This document shows positions 55,531-64,000 of a stretch of DNA of 64,000 nt, piece by piece. How positions within the stretch are numbered: position 1 is the stretch's first letter; each line of letters opens with the position of its first letter. Source of the stretch: Kappaphycus alvarezii (taxonomy: Eukaryota > Rhodophyta > Florideophyceae > Gigartinales > Solieriaceae); NCBI GenBank assembly GCA_002205965.3, contig NADL03000154.1, positions 57,784 through 121,783 on the forward strand, given 5' to 3'. The position numbers were made by a program, and so were the translations under genes. The notes under the pieces are model-generated. The model did no database searches and was not told the origin of the DNA. It worked only from the letters and a program-made list of their open reading frames with translations.

Positions 55531-57134
55531 TGCATCTTCAGAAATATAGGCAACATCCGCATCCCCGTGGACGTCACTTTTTCGTCCTCATCCGACAACG
55601 GGATATCCTCTTCGTCCTCGTTTTCGTCGGATTGATCGTCTGCCATTCCATTAACAATCATTGCTACATCATCCACTGTAATCATAGCCTTTGGTGAACG
55701 TCTTTTAAGTCTCGCAATGGCCTCTGCTACTTCCTCTCTGGAATGTCTCGTGTGAGCCTTATGGTTCTTACCACAGACATAGCATCCTTGATGACCAGCT
55801 AACCATCGGGATGATATACTCTGGAACTTGTTTTTGCTTGGTCCAAATCCCCTTACCTTCTTTCTCGCCTGTCCTCCGTAACGTTGTCCGAGGCTGTAAT
55901 TAACGGAACTACCCCTGAAGTATACACATGGAACGCTCCAGCAGAACGGGGTTCGCTAGACAAAAACGTTGCTATCCTGTTACGGGCATCCCGAGAATTC
56001 ACAGGGACACGCTCTCGCATGGATTGAGTTATCCGTGTGTTATCCGAAGACAACACAAGCTGATCTCGTAGAAACTGATCGTACCTGTAAAGTGGATCCA
56101 GCTGTCTTTGAACTTGTGACAATCTCTTACAGTAAAGCCTGAATACTTCGAGTTCACTTCTGTCTGGACTCTCGCGCATAAAGTTCGACAAACGCATAGA
56201 TTGCCATTCGACCAAAGCACGATTACGTTGCTCAACACTTATGTATGTATCGATGAGTAGCTGTGATGCCTACTCATACGATTGACCCTGTTTGTAATAC
56301 TTAGTATAAAATGTCAGTGCTTCGTCTTTCAACATAACAGGAATAGCTTGTGCTTTTTCTGCATCATTGAGTTACACCCGGCACATAGTATCATAGACTT
56401 CGAGAGCTCCTGGTAGGTCCCCATCGAAAGATCCAGAGAACTTATCCCTCGTCTGATATGCCTTAACTACACTATTGATTCCCAATGATGTTCCAGTTCG
56501 ATTACCAGGTTCAATGCGCTTGATCCCTTAGATGTCACATCTGGATCGTTGGAGGTTCCGGTTCTGCTAGGATTATTGCTCTCAATATTAGATTTCTTAG
56601 AGACTCAGCCACGAAATCATTATCTGTATTGGATGAAAGGTCTCTGACTGAAGGACAGAATGTTAGGGGGCCTGGTGTAACCCTCTCTTGTACCTTACAT
56701 GCGTAGCTGTTATTAACTCCGGCCTCACTCATAGGTATGAAACGATCTTGTTTTAAACATTCAATCATTGCTCTGGTTCTTGGATACCCCTGCCTTCTCT
56801 TGACATACACGCCTCTTTCCGTTAATTAACTGATCCACTTGATCTGAATCGCTTTAGGGATATGAGGAATCGAATGTTCACGAAACGTGGAGGTGTAGTC
56901 GAGCCACATGTCTTCACCGGAAATTCTTGTTGTATTGAATGCATCCCACATTTCTGAAGCATACTGTGCAACTTCATTCTTGTACCTCGTAATCTCATCA
57001 TTTGAAGCTGTGTCTGAAGGCGGATTTGGATCTCCAATTTCATCATAAAGTTCATTCGTCGTCAAAAATTCTGTGCCATCTCCATTTCCTTCGCCAGCAA
57101 CACGCCTCTGTGTTTCCGGCCGATTTTCATTCAT
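55497..57134 (-). pseudogene. Copia B: Gag with zinc knuckle
   Basis: The start ATG is at 57134, 51 bases inside the 5' LTR. The N-terminal frame (56826-57134) is followed by frames 56535-56810 and 55853-56215, the latter with helical ESPDRSELEVFRLYCKRLSQ. Near 55780 the strand encodes GHQGCYVCGKNHKAHTRHSR, a knuckle-like Cys/His cluster. An acidic Asp/Glu-rich stretch follows (55497-55685). Stops and shifts separate the pieces. Confidence 0.75.
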
Positions 57135-57184
57135 TTTGCCTAGTTACACTTGTCCTGTGCATCTGCGAACAGAACAGTTATAAC

Positions 57185-57618
57185 TGTCAAAGTTCTCTTT
57201 CGTGGCAAGTGTAACTTGCGACACAGTCGCCCTACAGAGAGCTGGTGTGGGGGTCCGGAAGACAGACCTCGCGTACGACCCGGCTCGCGGGTTGTGCGAG
57301 CCCTTCGGCCGGCAGTACGCCGCAAAGATCTGCGGCCCTATGGAGGGCTGTTCACTTTACAAAGTACAAGGTTGCTTGATGCAGTTTGGTGGTTTGTTGT
57401 TCAGTTATTCGATACTTCTTTTACTCAATGTGTCTAACTTCTCCCTATATATAATGTATACATCCACCATATGATTCAACATATGACTCAACTAGTCTCA
57501 ATTGGAGGCACTAAATTATCATAAATAAACTCTCTTCACTCTCCTCCCGACACGAAATGATCAGTAAGTAACAGTTAAGTGGTAGAGGTAGATCTGACTA
57601 ATGACCAGAAGGGCGACA
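57185..57618 (-). repeat. Copia B, 5' LTR (434 bp)
   Basis: Intact LTR with TG…CA ends. It differs from the 3' LTR mainly by the nested insertion and a few single-base indels. Confidence 0.92.
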
Positions 57619-60600
57619 ACACAGCTAGTGATGCTGAGCATAATCATAAGACGCATGCAGGTGCCAGATCGCTTGGACGATAAAATTTTGTTGCGTGATG
57701 CCCAGTAGTCTCAGCCTTGAGCTGTTTTCGGGAAGCCATGAAACACTTTTTATATGCTGAAACGGCATCTTTTACCCGTTGGGAATATCAATTCAAATGT
57801 TCCTCGTGGTCGTCCGACATTTTTTTCGGTATGAAATATTTGGATTCATCCTCTTGCAGGAAGTGATGTACTTGACCACATCAATTACCTGTGTAATTAA
57901 CTCTGTTTTGAATTTTGTTACATTTCTCTTCGGAAAGATGGTTGCAGGTATTTTGAACGACGATTTGATTGCAAGTATATCAGAAGAAGAAGTCAGTTTG
58001 CAACCATAGTCGCTTGTGGTGTGAAGTTTGAGAGTGATTGCGTGAGCTGATTTCTATGATTGAGAAGCTGGTGCGGCGAGCTCATGTGGGGGCTCATGAT
58101 GGTGCCGACGTGTGGTTTACTTTGGTGGGTAGCCAGTATTGTTTATGTTGTGTGGCAACGAGAAAGTCCCCTACCGTTTGTGGCTGTCTGTAGCTTTATT
58201 TTTTTCACCGTTTTGGGTTCGTTAGCCGAGCTGTATCGTACAGAAGGACTTTGTGATGTTGTGAAAAAATAAAAGTAGCAGGCATCCGACAGCTTTCGAT
58301 TTGTTGAAAAGTCAGTGATCATGGACCTGTTTCGCAACGGTACAGAGTTTTAGACCTTGAAGCTATATGTCGTATATCCCCGCGTTTAGAAGTTGGGGGA
58401 AAATGGGGGGTTAGTTTACTGTGGTAGATATGTGGGTTGGTACCCAGCAAATTTGTACCGAGCGTAGATACCGTATAATGGCCAATTCAATTGTGAAACC
58501 GTACAATGCGTCGAAAACTGTACATGGTACTCCAATCTGCGAGAAGAGTAAATCCTATTGCTGACAAGAAAGCTGAACTTCAAAATAGCATATGAGTCAA
58601 AAATGGCACAGTGATAGTATAAGTATACCGAAGGGACACATGCAGCATTTATCTATCACTTGCTCATACGTCTGCCCAGGTTCAGGTTGCCCTTAGCTTG
58701 AAAGTGATGTGTGTTGCCTTGTATGGTCGAGAAGTGTGAAAAAAAGAAGACCACACCCCGGATCTCACTGGAGGCCTGGGATCAGACTTCCTCACAGTAT
58801 CATCTCTTTGATAGCTGTTACCTTCTGCGCTACACCATCCACCTGAAAAAGTGACTACGGTCGAACAGTGACAGCTCCTAAACAAACGGTACCACTAACA
58901 CTTTTCTTAATAGGTGAATCTGTAAGGGAATTTCTCAACCGATCTATATCGTCACCAAGGCCATTCAAAGTACACAAAACTCCTTGAGTAAAGTGCCGAA
59001 ATTTAAGTTGCCTGCTGACCACGTTTAATGGCGCCGTCAGATTAAGGCTTATTTTCAAAGCTAGAATCCCCTCTTCTTGGATTGAAGCTCATAAAAATGG
59101 CGTACGGTCGATTAGTGTCGTCGAATCGTGGAATGTAAAGAGTTAGTTCGATGAAGGAAAAAAACGTCCTATTTCTGTGGGATAGGGTCGCAATATGACA
59201 ACAAACGACGTATTCGAAGAAAATAAGACTGCTCTAGGATTGCCGGAAAACTACAGGTGTACTTGATACCTCGATTACACAAATGCTCGAGCATCAGAAC
59301 CGAAAATCGGACTCCTTTGTATTCAACGAAGGTGCACACTTTGAAAGAAATTATGCTTCAATCTTATTGATCATAAGAAAACGCGCTATAAACGACTCCG
59401 ATATAAGCGAGACAGAAAATACATCCAACATGCTAAGATATCCAGCTGCAGGAGGCAGACATCTTCATCGGTGAACTTTTGTTGGATTGACAGCTGGTGG
59501 GTGCTGGGAAACTATGATTGAGGGCACTAAAACGGCTTGAATAGGATCCCTGTCTCTTTTTTTCGATTACCTGGGCCACAACTAACCGTATCATCGCCAG
59601 ATATACAGTTTGGCAGTTGAATCTACCTCATTCATCCAGAGAAACTGCGTCTACGCCGAAGGTGCCAAGGGGAAACTACTCTGTTGAATCTCTTGTATGA
59701 TCGGTTCTGTGTGTCAAATCTTTATGGGTGTGAAATCTTTACGAGTAGGGAACAAAACACTCAGACGTGCAGAAGTCATTGAAGAAATACTACTCAAGCA
59801 GACGACGGTTGCTCACCTGCCGGGCTTCCATCCCTTGAAGACAGAATGGGAAACGAGTAACTAGATCCCGCAATTCAAGCGTGGCGAAGGAAGCGCGTGG
59901 GCTGCCAGCGAAAGATGCAAGGAGGGAAAATTTAGAACCACCTTCCCCTAACGCCGCATAAATATCGATGCCGACAGGCACCAGTAAGATATCGTTAGAG
60001 TCACAGTATGCGCCGTATCGCAAGACCTTAGCGAGTCGGCGAGAGACGCAGCGGCCCCAGGAGAGGAGGCGCTGTGCGAAAGGCGCTGTTGGAAGACGAT
60101 GTGGACCACAGTAACATCCAATGCAATATCCTTGGCGACTTGACCGTAATCGGCAGGTATGTAGAGGTCCATGCGGAAGGAATGCATTGGTGCGAGGGTG
60201 TGGACGGGAGCGGGTGTTCAACGAGCGCAGTGATACCAGTTCTTTGAAGTAGCAATGGAGGGCATTGCGAAGCACATTGTGACGCCGGGTTTGCCCGTCA
60301 CCGTACTTTCAGGTCAAGGCATGTTTGCCTTTAGTACTGTAGTGACCCGAGCATTATGAGCAAGCGGTGTATTTAAGTGAGCTCCGGCATCAAGAGACGT
60401 GATTTCTTGAATATTGAATTTAGTACTGAAATCAACACATGTTTAATCTCCCATATCTTGAGTTGAGGTCCTTTCTTCCAAAGCGATGCGAACGTACGAA
60501 TATTTTGCGAGAAGGCCGTAAGCTCCGGGAACTTGTTCGTTCTAACTTGAAAAAAGTAGACCCAGGTTCCTCTATTGTAACAACATCCATTCTTATCTGG

Positions 60601-63600
60601 CCTCATATCTGACCTTAATATTTCTCCTCGACCGACCTGTGACAATTAGTCTGAGTTTGGGGCCGGATTTCGGCGTGGAGTTGCGATGGGCCTCTGTAAA
60701 GTATTAATTGTGAGTTCCTTTGAAAAGAGCGGATCCTGAAGACAGGCGGATATAAACATCACGTTATCCATGACCTTCCTATATTCGTATTCAAATCGTC
60801 GCAGATTGATCTAGTGTAGAATCAGGGGGGGTAATAGCGAGCGAAAAAGACATGGCGACACATGCAAAGTTGAGAAGCACAGGTACCTCTACTAGCCGGA
60901 AATTTGTGGTTTCCTTGATAAAACACTCTTGTGTTGTCCTTGGTCTAATATTTACCGAGTAATCCTAGGCAAGTTCGCAATTCTTCGAGACTTAATTCCA
61001 AAAAAATAGGTGCTCTGTATCGATAAGAATCCACAAAGCCTGAATTCGTGCGTACCACCCGAGTGACTCTTCTCCTCCTTGCTTTTAACACCACTCGAGT
61101 GAGGAATCGATTAGAATTTTTGCAGTGTATTCTTGAGGCGCGAGGTAATATATAAGAGCCGCAAAGATATACTCCACGTAGAGATGAGGGCGGCGATGTA
61201 AAGTTATCCGAGCTTATTGAACAAAAATGAGCATTACTTGTTAAAAGTAACCTACAAAGCCCAAACCAAAGGGGAGTGCAATACTGCGAAAGTTGTAATG
61301 GAATATCTCAAAACTGAGCCAGTCTCAAATATATGGGTGTGAGAATAAAAGAAACTCAAAGTCAGATTTTTGAAGAACTGGAGCGAAACGTTCCAACGAT
61401 TCCATCCGTATGCGAATGTCGAGAATTGGGCAGTTGTAGGAAGATGTTAATTGAAATAATTCTTTTCAGCTGAGGCCGCAGCAAAGGTATTATACATAAC
61501 ATAACCAAGTTTGTGGAGAGATTGGGCTGCAAACCCGAAACGTTCTTCGTAATTGAAACCGAATGGACCATCAGAGATTACTGAATTGAAGAAATACCCC
61601 TCAGAGGATGGAGAAGAATTTGAAAGAGTTGTGATCTCGTGTGGAAAGGGGAGTTTTTCGTGGACTTATAGGGTTACTCTATTCGTATTTTGCGGTTGGG
61701 AAAGTTTGAGGTGAGGAGGGTTTCGGACCAAAAAGGAGCGATTCACTGATTATTATGTCAAAGATCGTAGAAAAATCAGAAAGAAAAGATTAATTGCATA
61801 GAAGACGACTGTATTTAGATTTAGAGCCCTTGTACATTTGCAGATTGGAAGTTATGAGAGTAAGGGCTTTCAATAGCCTGCTTGTTAAGTTACTCACCAC
61901 TGGGCAACTCAAACCCGTTAAGTGATATTCTTCTTTGCAGAGATAATGCAGAGTGGGTACAGAGTTGAGTCGGACTTGCTGAACTCGATTGAGTCGGTAA
62001 AGAAGTCGGTACAATCCGAAAGGAGACTGTAAAATGCTTTACGGTAGTGATGAGGAGCAGACAAAAACTCTGTTGCTGAGAAGTACTTGTCCTAGAAACC
62101 TTACGGGACTCTGTGCGCCCAGGCGATGGTAGTTTCAAAGTTATGCCATGTAGTGCGATGAGCGCACAAAAGTTAATCGATGCTTGAACTGTTACTTGAT
62201 GCTTCCGTAAACAGGCCGAAGAGTCAGACCAGGGTTTATATGGAAAAGGTACTCAGCACCTGCAGAGATAAAATGTACGCAAACGATATTAAATTCAAGG
62301 GTGTTATAGAAAAAGCGACCCTAGAGGTATCAAACCACAAGGTTGTGAAGGCTCATGTAGCATTATCAGTGATAATGACAACAATTAACATCATGGAAAA
62401 GTTCCATTGGTCCAATTTCTGGGAAGCGTAAAGTAGTTGCTGATTGGTGAGGCCCGAAATATTTCGAGAACCATGCGATATAGCTATGAAGGATTTATGT
62501 CATTGGATTGGAATAGAGTTGTATGTTCTTCTATTGCACTGTTGCCTGGATGCAGTGCAAAAGTTGTAAAAATGTCTTCTTACCTTTTAAATGATTGGTA
62601 ACGGTTATCGGATGTGTCATTGTATTTGAGGTAATTTATGGGCATAATCATTGGAAGTCCAAATATCCAGAGCTCTTCTGCTTCCCAACAGTCGCAAATT
62701 CCCACCTGATACGATGAAATCAAAGAGTATTTCAGGTTCTGGGACTCATCTCTTTTGCGTGGAACTTTGCGAAGTTGGTAGGCCTTTGGAATTTGTTAGT
62801 TTTTCAGACCTTAGCGACCTCTGGTTGAGTATCCGGTGCGTTCGCAAAAGCGATACCAGTGAGCATACTCATTATGAGCCGCAGTAAACCTGGTCTTTTC
62901 AACCTTGGCATCTGTTTAGAGCGTCACGTAAAGATAATATGAGCGGAGTTCTTGAAGCGGTAGGTGTTTTTTAAGAGGCAGAAGTGCTACACGGTAGATA
63001 GAAGACCTGTAACAAGTTCAGGATCCGCAAAAGCTGACTTTAAATACCAATTAACTTCTTCTCGAGTTTATGGAGCCTATGAGTCCCCGAATGAGACAGC
63101 TTCGAGAAGTAGGAAAGTAGGAATGGGATACATTTACTGTGAAAGGGAGATAAGTGGCCTAAGTATATACTTTTTGGAGCCTTTTTGACGGATGGGAAAA
63201 GGCGAGGATTTGAAGAACTTCAATCTTCAGCTGAGGTCCTTATGAATACATTTATACATATAGCCCTTTTAAAATGGTTGTTTTCGTACCAAAATGCCCA
63301 AAGTACAAGTTATCTTCGCCTCTAGGTTTTCATGGCTGCCAAACTTCCTCATTTTTCCGACGGTCTGCATTTATATATTATTTATCGAGAGCTATCTTTA
63401 GATAAAAGTTAAAATATTATTAAGGGATACTAAAACATTAATTCTGATACTCTGAGGCTCTGTCGTAGACCAAAGATTTCTTTCCAAATAGTCACCTGAA
63501 TTTTTCTATTGTATACATATTAATTGTTACCCTTTTATTTGCCAGTTGTAATTTTCCACCTGAGGCTAGTAAATATCCACAGCAAAAATGTTAATGTACA

Positions 63601-64000
63601 AATCTGTAAAAATGGGAAAATATACTTCCAAATGTATTCCGGATATTAACCTCATTGATAAATTATATTCACTACTAGAACCACCAGACTCTTTTTTAAC
63701 AATATGTTTTATTCAGTAAGTCCTGTTGCAGTATATTTACGATCTGATCCGGAGAGTTTTGTGACTTTTAATAGAGATATATATAATTTGCTTCCAAGAG
63801 GGAAATGGTTAAGGACACAAAAAAACCATGTTCAGCCCAGGTCTTAAGATTATATTGCATCGGTGATTATTTGTAGCATTAGCTGAAGTTTTGCAATTTT
63901 TTTGACTTCTATATGTGTTGTATGCCAGAAGAAATACTTTTATCTGTAATATTCAACTTATTCAGCTTACTCTCAGAGACTTCCCAAGAGTATTTCACTA
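57619..64000. repeat. anonymous block, copy 3, part after Copia B
   Basis: Aligns with 32085 to about 38466 over its whole length with scattered one-base differences, and runs out of the window. It includes the hydrophobic frame (57779-58009) and the conserved short frame (62180-62431). No further gene is recognised in 57619-59780 or 60290-64000. Confidence 0.85.
59790..60275 (-). pseudogene. reverse-transcriptase-associated C-terminal domain, copy 3
   Basis: Paralogue of 34260-34777 with the same motifs (LRNALHCYFKEL, MDLYIPADYGQVAKDIALDV, SNDILLVPVGIDIYAALGEG) and further frame breaks near 60035 and 60240. Flanks are identical to the copy 2 context. Confidence 0.5.

Larger units (their letters stand above)
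51606..57618 (-). mobile_element. Ty1/Copia LTR retrotransposon B (6.0 kb with nested insert)
   Basis: The minus-strand order is 5' LTR (57185-57618), Gag, zinc knuckle, protease, integrase, RT, RNase H, 3' LTR (51606-52262). TSD ACACA is found at 51601-51605 and 57619-57623, and block copy 2 shows the empty site (CTACACAGCTAGTG, about 32085). The LTR has canonical TG…CA ends (TGTCAAAG…GGGCGACA on the plus strand). It belongs to a different lineage from Copia A. Confidence 0.95.

Noticed and set aside
57165..57184. Initiator-Met half-tRNA primer site for Copia B
   Set aside because: The sequence after the 5' LTR begins GTTAT but then reads AACTG, so only five bases agree; the primer is unidentified.
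1..64000. CRISPR arrays, rRNA or tRNA genes
   Set aside because: No regularly spaced short repeats with unique spacers and no recognisable rRNA or complete tRNA sequence were seen on either strand.

Overview
This window reads as nuclear DNA of a retrotransposon-rich eukaryote. It has long non-coding stretches, complete LTR retrotransposons with target-site duplications, and two recognisable host genes: an NRT2/NNP-type nitrate transporter and a PHO80/U-type cyclin. There are no bacterial operons, CRISPR arrays or rRNA genes. The gene pair and the element types fit an alga (a red alga is my first guess) or possibly a fungus or oomycete; the sequence alone does not settle this.

Layout. 1-7490 is unique, mostly anonymous DNA with a broken zinc-finger-like reading frame (4400-5545), short tandem repeats and a G-rich minisatellite. 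The rest is a degenerate tandem array of one long ancestral unit: nitrate transporter (minus), bidirectional intergenic region, cyclin (plus), Copia remnant (minus), long anonymous block. Three partial copies are visible. The first is only the anonymous block (7490 to about 14000). The second runs from 14021 to 39418. The third runs from 39418 to beyond the window end. The second and third are joined by a deletion junction at about 39418.

Later insertions. A 7.4 kb Ty3/Gypsy element sits in the second-unit transporter (14410-21836, minus). A second member of the same family sits in the third-unit transporter at a different site and in the opposite orientation (39644-47076, plus). A 5.1 kb Copia element (24824-29935, minus) splits the second-unit cyclin; the third unit retains the empty site. 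A different Copia element (51606-57618, minus) sits in the third-unit anonymous block, and its 3' LTR carries a nested 212-bp insertion. A solo-LTR-like 211-bp element with 5-bp TSDs lies at 38816-39026.

Most notable: both Gypsy elements carry a roughly 350-residue extension fused to the integrase C-terminus. I do not recognise it, and it contains an internal duplication of a 100-residue domain. The two Gypsy elements also carry the same two LTR variants in reciprocal 5'/3' arrangement. The first Copia element has a 15-nt primer binding site matching the anticodon arm of initiator tRNA-Met, indicating half-tRNA priming.

Caution: most reading frames are broken by one-base indels, and related copies are broken at different places. 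From 49500 to 50385 one copy is 47 bases shorter than its partner. This looks at least partly like uncorrected long-read error, so 'pseudogene' calls may reflect assembly quality.
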